The notes beneath the pieces were generated by a model. That model was not told where the DNA came from, searched no databases, and worked only from the letters and a program-made list of their open reading frames with translations. DNA of 64,000 nt from JAJPXC01 sp964510535 (lineage in GTDB: Bacteria > Bacteroidota > Bacteroidia > Bacteroidales > Muribaculaceae): positions 55,483-119,482 of the forward strand of contig CAZECG010000002.1 in assembly GCA_964510535.1 (NCBI GenBank), in the 5' to 3' direction. The translations under genes and the position numbers were made by a program. This document shows, in pieces, positions 17,270-25,945 of this stretch (position 1 is the first letter of the stretch; each line of letters starts with the position of its first letter).

Positions 17270-17482
17270 TCAATCAATGTTATCTTCTCTAAGAAGATCT
17301 GTCACTTCCACTTCAAGCAGTTTTGCGATTTTCATCAGACTGCCCAAGTCTGGCTGACAGGTATTCGTGCACCATTTAGATATGGTGGTTTTGTCCTTCC
17401 CAAGTTGTTCGCCAAGCCATTTGTTGGTTTTCTTCTTTTCTGCAAGAACCACTTTTAGCCTGTTCAATTCTCTATTTGCCAT
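17270..17482 (-). CDS. Small XRE-family HTH regulator
   Basis: Starting at the ATG at 17480-17482 gives 70 residues beginning MANRELNRLKVVLAEKKK. The upstream in-frame extension to 17524 would cover the promoter region and is rejected. The protein is essentially one XRE HTH: NKWLGEQLGKDKTTISKWC is the helix-turn-helix, followed by PDLGSLMKIAKLLEVEVTDL. It is the first gene of a pair with the Bro-N gene and probably represses the pair. Such short XRE genes accompany Bro-N/DinD genes, restriction systems and toxin-antitoxin pairs in Bacteroidetes. Confidence 0.85.
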   Translation of the reverse strand: MANRELNRLKVVLAEKKKTNKWLGEQLGKDKTTISKWCTNTCQPDLGSLMKIAKLLEVEVTDLLREDNID

Positions 17483-17504
17483 ATTTGAATATGTGTTATG
17501 GTTA

Positions 17505-17512
17505 CAAAGGTA
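17505..17512 (-). promoter_or_regulatory. -7 promoter element of the XRE/Bro-N pair
   Basis: The minus-strand TACCTTTG fits TAnnTTTG. The start would be at about 17498, leaving a 16-base leader to the chosen ATG, which supports that start choice. Confidence 0.55.
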
Positions 17513-17633
17513 GCTACAGAACACGAGAATCGTGCATAAATCGTATAATATTTATGATTATTTACCAATTAAGTGAAAAAATTTCACTGTTGAGTGAGCC
17601 GGTTCTGATTCATCAAAAGGAGTAATATGGACG

Positions 17634-17671
17634 GCGTCCCATAAGTTTGACAAAAAAAACTTATGGGACGC
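17634..17671 (-). repeat. Perfect 15-bp inverted repeat between the oxalate operon and the XRE gene
   Basis: GCGTCCCATAAGTTT (17634-17648) pairs with AAACTTATGGGACGC (17657-17671) around an 8-base A-rich loop. It could be the terminator of the AEC-transporter transcript on the minus strand, or a remnant terminal repeat of an insertion element at the edge of the XRE/Bro-N island. No transposase is present. Confidence 0.5.
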
Positions 17672-17717
17672 TGTTCACTTTTGGGAGTTGCTATAATAAC
17701 GACACAGCCTTGAAGAG

Positions 17718-18686
17718 TCAGGCGTTGAGGGCCATATCGGTTATCCATATCCAAAGCGGGCAGAATCCGATGAACAAGATGACCGATAGTGTCAACGATG
17801 ATGTGCCGGTCGCCACATAAGTGTCATACTCGTCGGCGATGATAATGCCGGAGAATGCAGGGGGTAGGGCGGCTGCCACAACAAGCATCTTGAGGTTGAG
17901 GGGGTCCATGTGGAACAGTAGACCCAGAATCAGGATAACCGCGGGCATCATCACCATCTTCATGATAGAACCGAGCACAGCCTGCCAGTTGATGGTGAAC
18001 TTGATTGCGGCCAGAGTGATACCGGCTGAGAACACGGCCATCGAGGCGTTGGCTTTGGCGATAAGGTCAAACGACGGGCTGAGGTATGAGGGCCATGGTA
18101 TCCCGGCGACGACCCAGATGACTGCGAGTATAGGAACCCATGCCACCGGCTGGCTTAATGCGTGGATTACCGGTTTCCATGCGCTCTCTTCCTTTGCTGA
18201 ACCCGGTTTTTGCTTTTCGAGCGACGCGTTCATCAGCGACAGTCCCACCGGGATGCCGATTGCGTTGACGACGATGCCGACGATGGCGACAACGAGTGCC
18301 ACTGACGGGGACGTGCCGAAAATTGGCTCAAGCACCGCGAAACCAAGAAAACCGATTGTCGGCGAGCCGCTGATTAATGCGCTGACGGCTGCGTCGGCAC
18401 CGGTATTTTTCTTAAACATCTTGAATACGAAGTAGACTATCATGAAGCAAGCCATGATGCCCACTGCCGATATGATTGTCAATTTGATGTCCTTCACCAG
18501 GTCTTCGCGGGAGGCTTGAACTATTGAGACAAACAGGGCTGCGGGTAACGCGTAGTCGAGCACAACCTTGTTAAACTTCTTAGCGTCGTCGCCGGTGAAT
18601 ACCCCCTTTTTGCCCGATATGTAACCGGCCAGCATCACTACTATGATAGGGACAATCGCATATAGTATGACGTGTGAAATGTTCAT
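17718..18686 (-). CDS. AEC-family transporter, probable oxalate-pathway transporter
   Basis: The 322-residue protein has about ten hydrophobic segments in the AEC (auxin efflux carrier / MdcF) arrangement: two five-helix halves, beginning MNISHVILYAIVPIIVVMLA. Family cues are DYALPAALFVSIV, ISGSPTIGFLGFAVL and ALPPAFSGIIIADEY. AEC members move small organic acids such as malonate or malate. E. coli carries an AEC protein (YfdV) next to its frc and oxc genes, so the same pairing here supports an oxalate or formate role. That role is inference. It lies 86 bases after oxc as the last gene of the operon. Confidence 0.85.
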   Translation of the reverse strand: MNISHVILYAIVPIIVVMLAGYISGKKGVFTGDDAKKFNKVVLDYALPAALFVSIVQASREDLVKDIKLTIISAVGIMACFMIVYFVFKMFKKNTGADAAVSALISGSPTIGFLGFAVLEPIFGTSPSVALVVAIVGIVVNAIGIPVGLSLMNASLEKQKPGSAKEESAWKPVIHALSQPVAWVPILAVIWVVAGIPWPSYLSPSFDLIAKANASMAVFSAGITLAAIKFTINWQAVLGSIMKMVMMPAVILILGLLFHMDPLNLKMLVVAAALPPAFSGIIIADEYDTYVATGTSSLTLSVILFIGFCPLWIWITDMALNA

Positions 18687-18772
18687 ATCTATCTGTTTTT
18701 AAATAGTTGATATTTAACTGCCCACCCAGTGCCCAACGGACGGGCTGCCGGACACAGGGTGAGCATTGCGTT

Positions 18773-20533
18773 TCAGACGGTATAGTCAATAAGCGGGGTG
18801 GGATTGAGGTACCCGATGTGGCCGCTCTCTTTGCCTGCGTCGGCTGCGAGCTGCACATTGATGATGTTTGGCTCCCTTGATGCGATGGCTGCTGTCAAGG
18901 CTGCTGTCAGCTCTGAGGGGGTAGTCACATAGTAGTTCTTGGCTCCGAATATTTCGCCCATCTTATCGTAGCGGGCGGTGAGATCGAGTGTCGTGGGTGC
19001 GGGGTCGCCCTTGATTGCGGGGTCTGTGCCGGGATTGACACCGATGCTGTTGTAGATGCCGCCGTTATTGAAGATTACCACTGTCACAGGCAGTTTGAAA
19101 CGGCAGATAGTGGCGAAATCCATGCCGGAGAAACCGAAGGCCGAGTCGCCCTCTATGGCCACAACCGATTTGCCGGTGGCCACGGCAGCACCGACGGCCG
19201 ACCCCATGCCCATCCCCATGATGGCCCATGTGGCGCAGTCCACGCGGTGACGCGGCAGCGTCATGTCGATTGCGTCGCGGGTATCGTCGAGGGTGTTGGC
19301 TCCCTCATTGATAAGGATAACGTCGGGGTTGGCTTCGATAATCGGTTTGACTGCGCTCAACGCGCTCCAATGGTTCATTGGCGACAGCGTTGAGGCATCT
19401 TTCAATCGTTGGGCGAATTTCACGCTTTTCACTTTCGTTTCAGCTTGCAGCCCGGAGAGCCACGCAGGGTCGGCTGCGATGACTTTCCCGGCGAGTTTGG
19501 CGAGTATGGCATCGAGCGACAAACCGATGTCGCCTACAATTGGGGCGGTGATTGGGATATTGACATCTATTTCCTGTGGCTCGACATCGAGTTGCAAGAA
19601 TTTAATGTCAGGATTCCACTTGCCGCGTCCGAACGAAAGCATCCAGTTCAGGCGCGCCCCGATTACCATGACCACATCTGCTTTCTCCATGATGGTTGAG
19701 CGGCACGACCGTGCGCTCAGCGGGCCGTTGTCGGGCATAAGGCCCTTGGCCATCGACATTGGCAGATATGGTATGTTATAGGTTTCGATAAGTTTTTTGA
19801 TTTTGTCGTCGACTTGAGCGAAAGCCGCACCTTTCCCGAGCAGCACGGCGGGTCGCTTGGCTGCGAGCAGTATCTCTACCGCTCTGTCGACAGCGGCTTG
19901 GTTGGGTGCTACGGGTGAATATGGGTCAACTGGCTCAAAGAACAGTTTTTCCGCATCAGCAGCATCCATGATTTCGGCTAACGCAGGGGTGGTCATGTCG
20001 ATATATACGCCTCCGGGACGGCCGCTGACAGCGGCGCGGTAAGCGCGGGCGACTGCATTCGGGATATCCTTCGCATGACTGCATCTGAACGCCGCTTTTA
20101 CGAACGGGCGGGCGGTATTGAGTTGGTCAAGCTCCTCATAAGCACCCATTTTCATGTCGACCATTGTGGGGTCGCTGGCACCCGAAATCTGAATCATCGG
20201 GTAGCAGTTGACAGTGGCATTGGCCGTGGCGGTCAAGCCGTTCATGAAGCCGAGCGACGACACCGTCAGCAATACTCCCGGCGACTTTGTCAGGAATCCG
20301 TGGGTGGCGGCGGCCATGCCTGCCTGCTGTTCAAAACGGAATCCCACGAATTTCACCCCTACTTTCTGCATCGCGTATGCAGCCTCGGTCACAGGGATGC
20401 CGACAAGACCGTACACCGTGTCAAGCCCGGCGCGTTTCAACGCCTGAGCGAGAATATACATACCTGTCACCTGTTCCGGGAAATGCGGCTTTACCGGGGT
20501 GGCGGAGGTCGTATTTGTGGTTGTAGTAGCCAT
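18773..20533 (-). CDS. oxc: Oxalyl-CoA decarboxylase
   Basis: The 586-residue thiamine diphosphate enzyme cleaves oxalyl-CoA to formyl-CoA and CO2. The N-terminal TPP-binding half has YGLVGIPVTEAAYAMQK and FRFEQQAGMAAATHG with the proton-relay Glu at residue 68. The middle domain carries PAVLLGKGAAFAQ. The C-terminal half has the TPP/Mg motif GDSAFGFSGMDFATICRF and FNNGGIYNS. It is about 20 residues longer than the Oxalobacter and E. coli enzymes, mostly from a Thr/Ala-rich N-terminus. It sits between frc and the AEC transporter, which strongly supports Oxc over acetolactate synthase. The real acetolactate synthase is at 59756-61471. Confidence 0.95.
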   Translation of the reverse strand: MATTTTNTTSATPVKPHFPEQVTGMYILAQALKRAGLDTVYGLVGIPVTEAAYAMQKVGVKFVGFRFEQQAGMAAATHGFLTKSPGVLLTVSSLGFMNGLTATANATVNCYPMIQISGASDPTMVDMKMGAYEELDQLNTARPFVKAAFRCSHAKDIPNAVARAYRAAVSGRPGGVYIDMTTPALAEIMDAADAEKLFFEPVDPYSPVAPNQAAVDRAVEILLAAKRPAVLLGKGAAFAQVDDKIKKLIETYNIPYLPMSMAKGLMPDNGPLSARSCRSTIMEKADVVMVIGARLNWMLSFGRGKWNPDIKFLQLDVEPQEIDVNIPITAPIVGDIGLSLDAILAKLAGKVIAADPAWLSGLQAETKVKSVKFAQRLKDASTLSPMNHWSALSAVKPIIEANPDVILINEGANTLDDTRDAIDMTLPRHRVDCATWAIMGMGMGSAVGAAVATGKSVVAIEGDSAFGFSGMDFATICRFKLPVTVVIFNNGGIYNSIGVNPGTDPAIKGDPAPTTLDLTARYDKMGEIFGAKNYYVTTPSELTAALTAAIASREPNIINVQLAADAGKESGHIGYLNPTPLIDYTV

Positions 20534-20580
20534 ATTTTATTGTTTTAAATCAAAATTTGTAAATATGTTGTGGTTTAAAG

Positions 20581-20634
20581 AATGGCTTGCCGATTGATGA
20601 GCTATCAAGATGCTACAGCAACCTGCAAGCCATT
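20581..20634 (-). other. Inverted repeat in the frc-oxc spacer
   Basis: AATGGCTTGC (20581-20590) pairs perfectly with GCAAGCCATT (20625-20634) across a 34-base loop, in the 138-base gap between frc and oxc. It may stabilise or uncouple the two messages. There is no T-run. Confidence 0.4.
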
Positions 20635-20671
20635 TCGGTCTGATTGATGCGTGTCTTGGCCGCTTAAACCG

Positions 20672-21976
20672 TTATTTGGCGGGAGTTGACGGTTTAGGCA
20701 TCGGGGCGGTGGTCCCGTTAGCGGCGAACGATGCTATCTGTTCGTCGGTGTAACCGATGCCTTTAAGCACTTCGTAGGTGTTGCCTCCGAGAGTGGGGCA
20801 TGGGCCGTAGGTCGGCTGATAGCCGGAAATTGTGAATGGGCAACCAACGGTGACAAATTCGCCAACTTTACCGCCTTGATTAATCTTGACAAGTGTGTTG
20901 CCGTCATAAAGGCTTTGGTCATCCATGATTTCCTTAGTGCTGAGCACCGGGGCTACCGGGACACCATAAGGCGACAGCGCTTTGACAACGTCAAACTTTG
21001 ACTTGTCGATACAGAACTCCTGGATGCGTTTGATAATCTCCTCTTTGTGGCGGTCGCGGGCATCCGCTGTGTTGAAATCGGGATTGGTGAGCCAGTCCTC
21101 GAATCCAAGGGCCTTGCACGCTTTCTCGAAGTCTTTGGCCCCGCGTTGTAGTATGACGTAGACATAGGCGTTTGGGTCGGTTTCCCAACCGAGACATTTA
21201 TAAGTCCATCCGAACACGCCTGAACCTTCGGTATTGCCCGAACGCGGCACGAAATCGGGGAATTTCTCGTTGGGGTATTGCGGGAATTGCGTCAGATAAC
21301 CGATTTTGTCGAGTGTGAGTTGGTCGCGCGTCTTGATGCGGCAAAGGTTAAGGCAGGCATTGTGCATCGACTGGTAGACATACGAGCCTTCGCCTGTCTT
21401 TTCGCGCAGCATCAATGCCGACAAAAGACCGATTAGCATATGCATACCCGTGTTTGAGTCGCCAAGGGCGGCTCCGCTTTGGGTCGGGACGTTATATTCG
21501 CCGGAATACCATCCGGTAGTTGATGCTGCAGCTGCGGTGACTTGTGCGATAGGTTCGTAAGCCTTTAAGTCCTTATACTGCGATGTCACAGGGAATCCCT
21601 TGATTGTCCCGTAGATACATCTTGGGTTGAGCTGATGGACTACCTCCCAGCTGAAACCGAGTTTGTCCATCGCGCCCGGGTGAAGATTTTCTACGAATAT
21701 ATCAGCCCCTTTAATCAGTTTGGTAAGGATTTCCTTGCCGTTAGGTGTGGCTGCGTCGAGGGTCAGTGATTTTTTATCTGAGTTTAACTGAAGAAAATAG
21801 TAGGATGGACAGTCGGGGTCAAATTGTAGTTCGTTACGGGTCGCGTCGCCTGAACCCGGGCGTTCGATTTTGATGACCTCCGCGCCGAGCCATGCGAGCA
21901 TTTGCGTACATGACGGGCCTGATTGCACACTTGTGAAGTCAACCACTTTGATGCCTTGTAATGGAGCTGTGTTCAT
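20672..21976 (-). CDS. frc: Formyl-CoA:oxalate CoA-transferase (class III)
   Basis: The 434-residue class III CoA-transferase passes CoA from formyl-CoA to oxalate, supplying oxalyl-CoA to Oxc. The N-terminal Rossmann-like part shows GAEVIKIERPGSGDATR. The active-site Asp is D173 in AALGDSNTGMHM, as in known Frc enzymes. KCLGWETDPNAYVY is also typical. The glycine loop that in Oxalobacter and E. coli Frc reads GGGGQ after NA is here T249-E-G-S-G-V254, which is unusual. The gene has a strong SD (AAGGAGGT) and leads the frc-oxc-AEC operon. A CoA-transferase for another small acid is the alternative, but the context favours oxalate. Confidence 0.9.
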   Translation of the reverse strand: MNTAPLQGIKVVDFTSVQSGPSCTQMLAWLGAEVIKIERPGSGDATRNELQFDPDCPSYYFLQLNSDKKSLTLDAATPNGKEILTKLIKGADIFVENLHPGAMDKLGFSWEVVHQLNPRCIYGTIKGFPVTSQYKDLKAYEPIAQVTAAAASTTGWYSGEYNVPTQSGAALGDSNTGMHMLIGLLSALMLREKTGEGSYVYQSMHNACLNLCRIKTRDQLTLDKIGYLTQFPQYPNEKFPDFVPRSGNTEGSGVFGWTYKCLGWETDPNAYVYVILQRGAKDFEKACKALGFEDWLTNPDFNTADARDRHKEEIIKRIQEFCIDKSKFDVVKALSPYGVPVAPVLSTKEIMDDQSLYDGNTLVKINQGGKVGEFVTVGCPFTISGYQPTYGPCPTLGGNTYEVLKGIGYTDEQIASFAANGTTAPMPKPSTPAK

Positions 21977-21982
21977 TGTTTT

Positions 21983-21990
21983 ACCTCCTT
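21983..21990 (-). promoter_or_regulatory. Canonical Shine-Dalgarno before frc
   Basis: The minus strand reads AAGGAGGT six bases before the frc ATG. Bacteroidetes genes rarely use such strong SD sequences, and the neighbouring oxc and transporter genes have AT-rich leaders instead. This site supports the chosen start. Confidence 0.7.
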
Positions 21991-22070
21991 AGAAATTTGG
22001 TTAGTATTTTTTCCTGTTATACCTTTTGATTTCTCAATTCAGTTGTCGACGAGTTTGTCGGCGGCTGATT

Positions 22071-22078
22071 CAAAAATA
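22071..22078 (-). promoter_or_regulatory. -7 promoter element of the frc-oxc-AEC operon
   Basis: The minus-strand TATTTTTG matches TAnnTTTG and gives a leader of about 90 bases to the frc ATG. No consensus -33 is present. Confidence 0.4.
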
Positions 22079-22128
22079 ACAACAACTTTATCTTGAAAAA
22101 GTTGATTGCGATAACCTGTGTTAACAAC

Positions 22129-22158
22129 AAAGGGCCGCGCTCTGATGCGCGGCCCTTT
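22129..22158 (-). terminator. Hairpin terminator of the CotH-like gene
   Basis: AAAGGGCCGCGC pairs perfectly over 12 bp with GCGCGGCCCTTT around TCTGAT, 27 bases after the CotH-like stop. It has only a weak T-run. Confidence 0.7.
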
Positions 22159-22184
22159 GGGCGATTGGCGAAGTGTTTCTTCTA

Positions 22185-24083
22185 TTATCGGTACAGTCCT
22201 TTTGTCGCGTTTCTGCCGCGGACTATTATGTAGATATTTCCTGCGGATGGTGTGTTGACTTTAATCCCTTGCAGGTTATAGTAGGCGGGAACGGTGTTGT
22301 CGCCGTCTGCCGCAACATCTTCCACGCCGGTAACGTAAGGCGGTAATGCGGCTGCCGGAGTGTTGTCGCGGGTCGGCTCGTTGAAGGGGCCACCGACGGT
22401 GTAATCCCCGAATTGTGATTTAAGCCAGTTGATTTTATCGTTCAGATGATTGAGCACTGTAGACTTGCGATGTTCCATGTCAGAGTTGTCCACGACCGGG
22501 TTGGCTACGTTTGAGTTGGGAAGCGGCTTATCTTTCCATCGCATACGGTCGGCTTTGGCGGCTGCTGATATGTGGCTTACATAGGTCTCGATGTCATCGG
22601 TCAGTCCGATATATCCGTTGGTCATGAACCATTTCCATGTTTCCTTGACTTTTTCGTTGAACTTGTCGTTGAGCCTAAGCGACGGAATCCATGTGTTGCC
22701 AAAAGGCGAATTGTTGTAGAAAAAGTCGGTAGTGCTTCCGTTGAAACCGTTGCCGCAGTCCCACAGTGGAGAGAAATGCCATTTTTGGCCCTCTCCACGG
22801 TCGCGGAACATATAAGTTGAGCCGTGATATGCCTCGGTGTGTGTGATTATCTCCTCTACAATATAATAGCGGGCGGCATCGTCAAGATCAATGTAGCTCC
22901 AAAGTTTGTCGCTGTTCTCCCCAATGAGGTCGTTTATCGCAGTGAACTGGTCTTTGACGAAACGGTATTGCAGGTCGGAATAGATTTCCGGGGTGTCAAA
23001 TGTGATTCGCAACATATCTTTGTTGCATGGAGCCTGACCTTTTTCCTCCATTCTGATTTGGTTTTCCTCGTCATAGTTGTCAAGCTCTACCAGATAGCCG
23101 CCTGATGCGAGGTCGGGGTCGCTGATGTTGTCGTCAAGCTCAATGATGGGCAAGCGGCCGTCGCCGATACGTATCGATTCGGTAAGGAAGTAAAGGCCGC
23201 GGTAGTCACCGTTGATGACAACTTCGATTGGCTGTTGTCCGGGAGTCCAGGGAAGGCCGATGCGCTTGCCAAGATTGAATCCCGTGAAATTGCGCAGGTA
23301 ACCCTTGTTGTCGTCGGCATGGGCCAGAATGGCGTAATGCTTGCTCTTTTCAGGTGTGAGACCGAGCATATTTTGCTTTTTGCCGAGCTTCAGTTTGAAC
23401 GGTTTTTTAGAAAAACCTGTGCGTGTGTAGTTGCCGCGCGCTTTTATCTCAAGCGGCAGCGGTGCCTCTGCTGAGCCTATTGACTTAGCGCCCTCGGCTT
23501 CCATCCATTCACATCCGTTTAGGTCGAGCCAGTATTCGCCCGTGAAATATTCTTTGTGTGACAGGTCTTTGTCGATAATCTCATTGTTGTAGCTTCCGTC
23601 CTCGTTCCTGACATTGATATAGAGCACGGGCAGAGTGCCCGAAATCCCACTGGGCCGGGGAGCGACGCCGTTGACGATGAATGTGATAGGAGTTGAGGTG
23701 TCAAATCCGTCTTCGAGCGAGAGGCTAAACGAGATTGTGACATCGGTCAGATTGTTGGCGGCAAGATTCGGACCGTTGGCTGTGCCGTTGATGATTTCCG
23801 ACGCGCTAATGACCACGCCGCCAGTCGGGCCGCCATAGTTATATGTCCACTTGGAGCTGCCGATTTTAAATTCACCGTCGATTGACGGCAAAGTGATTGT
23901 ATAGGTGTCACCGTCGCGGGTGAAGCGATGGCTGTCATAGCAATCCCAATTGTTGCCGATATTCGAGCCGCGAACATACATTACCGGGTGGTTGCTGTCA
24001 TCCATCAGGTCGTCAGCTGCCGTCATCGTCATTGACGCGAATCCAACGATGCCCGTGGCGATATAGCGAAATAAATTTCTCAT
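22185..24083 (-). CDS. Secreted CotH-family protein with a Por-like tail
   Basis: The 632-residue protein has a signal peptide, then an N-terminal beta region of about 150 residues ending in a Pro/Gly linker. A CotH-type (atypical protein kinase) domain occupies about 180-570. It shows PLPLEIKARGNYTRTGFSKK and KPFKLKLGKK, then WDCGNGFNGSTT near the C-terminal side of the domain. CotH folds are kinase-like; secreted bacterial members are poorly characterised. The tail has GVEDVAADGDN, then YYNLQGIKV and IYIIVRGRN, shared in style with the proteins at 47989 and 49549. It is monocistronic between a promoter at 24123-24154 and a terminator. Confidence 0.82.
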   Translation of the reverse strand: MRNLFRYIATGIVGFASMTMTAADDLMDDSNHPVMYVRGSNIGNNWDCYDSHRFTRDGDTYTITLPSIDGEFKIGSSKWTYNYGGPTGGVVISASEIINGTANGPNLAANNLTDVTISFSLSLEDGFDTSTPITFIVNGVAPRPSGISGTLPVLYINVRNEDGSYNNEIIDKDLSHKEYFTGEYWLDLNGCEWMEAEGAKSIGSAEAPLPLEIKARGNYTRTGFSKKPFKLKLGKKQNMLGLTPEKSKHYAILAHADDNKGYLRNFTGFNLGKRIGLPWTPGQQPIEVVINGDYRGLYFLTESIRIGDGRLPIIELDDNISDPDLASGGYLVELDNYDEENQIRMEEKGQAPCNKDMLRITFDTPEIYSDLQYRFVKDQFTAINDLIGENSDKLWSYIDLDDAARYYIVEEIITHTEAYHGSTYMFRDRGEGQKWHFSPLWDCGNGFNGSTTDFFYNNSPFGNTWIPSLRLNDKFNEKVKETWKWFMTNGYIGLTDDIETYVSHISAAAKADRMRWKDKPLPNSNVANPVVDNSDMEHRKSTVLNHLNDKINWLKSQFGDYTVGGPFNEPTRDNTPAAALPPYVTGVEDVAADGDNTVPAYYNLQGIKVNTPSAGNIYIIVRGRNATKGLYR

Positions 24084-24122
24084 TTTAACTCGGTTTGGTC
24101 ATAATGGTAAAACTTGTGCCGG

Positions 24123-24154
24123 CAAAATTATGAAAAATAATTTCAATTTTCAAT
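24123..24154 (-). promoter_or_regulatory. Promoter of the CotH-like gene
   Basis: On the minus strand ATTG (24151-24154), a 20-base spacer, then TAATTTTG (24123-24130). The layout is right, with one mismatch in the -33 box. Confidence 0.6.
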
Positions 24155-24192
24155 CTCGGGCGAGATTGGTAGCGCACGGATACAGCCGGTTG

Positions 24193-25836
24193 TCATCTGA
24201 TAGTGTCGATTCGTGTTATGCCGACGTTGATGTCGAGATTGCGTAATCGCTCTATGGTGTAGCACCACAGGGTGTCTCCCATATATTCAATGGCCCATTC
24301 TCTGACAGGATAGGCGGTTGAGTGGCTTTTACCGCCGTTGCGAGCCAGATTCATCAACGCATTGACGGGCCCCTCGTTAATCAGACGGTCGCCAAAGGGG
24401 GCATTGCCGCGGAATGTCAGAATCAGCATATCCGGGCGGCTCAGGCGTTTGCGTCCGGCCAATAATGGGAATCGACCCGACAGGCCGGTGTCACCCGCCG
24501 TTTTCGGCCACTCCTCCGGCTTTTTATCTGAAAATTCGGTCGGTAACATCAGGGTGTATGGGAATTTGTCAGTATGGTATATCGTCAAAGCTCCGTTGGA
24601 ATAACTTTCGGTGATGCTTTGCGGCACTCTGAACGTCCACCACGGCAATCTGTCGGGGGCGATGAAGTCGATGAACACAACCGGACTGTCATCACTTGAC
24701 AGGCGTTTGGCTATAAAGTCGCTTTCAGCCGAAAGCCGGTGTTGAATCACGGCTGATGCCGTGATTGACGATAACAATGACACTCCGGCTATCGTGGCGA
24801 TTCCGTAGCGTGGTGCGCTCCACCATCTGAAATAACGGTACAACGCCTTGAAAAACAGTATAAGACCAAATAAGTCCACAAACCAAAGACTCCTTCCGTG
24901 CGTCATCGTCGCAAGCGTTATGGCTGTGGCTCCGGCTGTCGCTGTCAGCCAGATGATGTTGTCTTTGGCAAAGCGCATAGTTTCGCCTCGGCCACGTTTG
25001 ATGAAAATGATAATCATGCAGGCGATGGCGAGATATTGCCCATAGCATTCAAGTGCCAGTCTGATGAGCCTCCAATTCAAGGATGTGTTGTTGCGGCTGA
25101 TTACAAGCTGGTCTATGCGCGTCATCATCCCTGAGTTGAAAAAGAACACCAGCGCAACCCCCGCCATTAAGACCAGTAGAGCGATTCTGCGCCGTCGGTC
25201 GGCTTTGTCAATGGCAATCAGTGCGGCGCACCCGGCGGCAATCGGTAACGAGGCCCCCTCATGCATCATCCCGGTGACTGCGGCTACGACCCATGGGACA
25301 AAACTCCATCGTCCCGACCGCCATCGTCCCGACACAAACAGATAGACAAAAATCATGATTATAGGCGATGTCCACAGATAGTTGAAGGCGAAGTCGCTTG
25401 AAATCATGTGGTCGCTGAGGGGCAAAACAATCCATGTTGTGAGCCACAGCACTGCCACAAATCCCGCTGACCGCATCACGCGTTTGCCGCCGCAACTCAA
25501 AGCTAAGGTTAGAAATGCCGCTGCGAGCATTAATCCGTGGAGCGTCCTCACTATCCATGCGGGAACGAAGTTGGCAATCGTCTGAAGATAGTTTGGCAGT
25601 CGGGGCGTTATGAGACGGTGATGGTTGCCGACCGCTTCAATGGCTTGGTCGAATGTGGCGATTTTCGACCCCTTCATCTCCCAAAACTCTTTGTATGAGC
25701 CGGGCATCAGCTTGTAGTTCCAGTCATCAACCCAATCTGTTCCCGACAGTTGCCATGCGACCATCCCTGCCGTCATGAGCAGAAACAGCGTGAGGGCTAA
25801 TGCGTATCGGTGATTGTAGCGTGTCGTAAATGCCAT
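24193..25836 (-). CDS. Polytopic membrane protein, DUF6056/glycosyltransferase-like
   Basis: Starting at the ATG at 25834-25836 gives 547 residues. A longer frame to 26019 would run into the small lipoprotein gene and is rejected. The product has about ten or eleven hydrophobic helices (RYALALTLFLLMTAGMVAW first). It has a first periplasmic loop with DWVDDWNYKL and a loop-rich soluble C-terminal part of about 130 residues. This plan resembles the large lipid-linked-sugar glycosyltransferases and DUF6056 proteins of Bacteroidetes, but no catalytic motif can be named with confidence. It follows the terminator of the small lipoprotein gene. Confidence 0.6.
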   Translation of the reverse strand: MAFTTRYNHRYALALTLFLLMTAGMVAWQLSGTDWVDDWNYKLMPGSYKEFWEMKGSKIATFDQAIEAVGNHHRLITPRLPNYLQTIANFVPAWIVRTLHGLMLAAAFLTLALSCGGKRVMRSAGFVAVLWLTTWIVLPLSDHMISSDFAFNYLWTSPIIMIFVYLFVSGRWRSGRWSFVPWVVAAVTGMMHEGASLPIAAGCAALIAIDKADRRRRIALLVLMAGVALVFFFNSGMMTRIDQLVISRNNTSLNWRLIRLALECYGQYLAIACMIIIFIKRGRGETMRFAKDNIIWLTATAGATAITLATMTHGRSLWFVDLFGLILFFKALYRYFRWWSAPRYGIATIAGVSLLSSITASAVIQHRLSAESDFIAKRLSSDDSPVVFIDFIAPDRLPWWTFRVPQSITESYSNGALTIYHTDKFPYTLMLPTEFSDKKPEEWPKTAGDTGLSGRFPLLAGRKRLSRPDMLILTFRGNAPFGDRLINEGPVNALMNLARNGGKSHSTAYPVREWAIEYMGDTLWCYTIERLRNLDINVGITRIDTIR

Positions 25837-25878
25837 AGAATGGGTATAATAGTGTGTGATGTCGACGGCGTATATACG

Positions 25879-25911
25879 AAAAAAGCTGACCACAATCGTG
25901 TGGACAGCTTT
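25879..25911 (-). terminator. Terminator of the small lipoprotein gene
   Basis: Read on the minus strand, AAAGCTG pairs with CAGCTTT and CCACA with TGTGG around CGAT, separated by a T-T mismatch, and six Ts follow. Confidence 0.8.
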
Positions 25912-25945
25912 GTTACTTTTGCTGTAAGAGACTTTGAATCTCTGA

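Noticed and set aside
18773..20533. Possibility that the TPP enzyme is an acetolactate synthase
   Set aside because: Its neighbours are frc and an AEC transporter, and a genuine ilvB with ilvN is present at 59756-62039.
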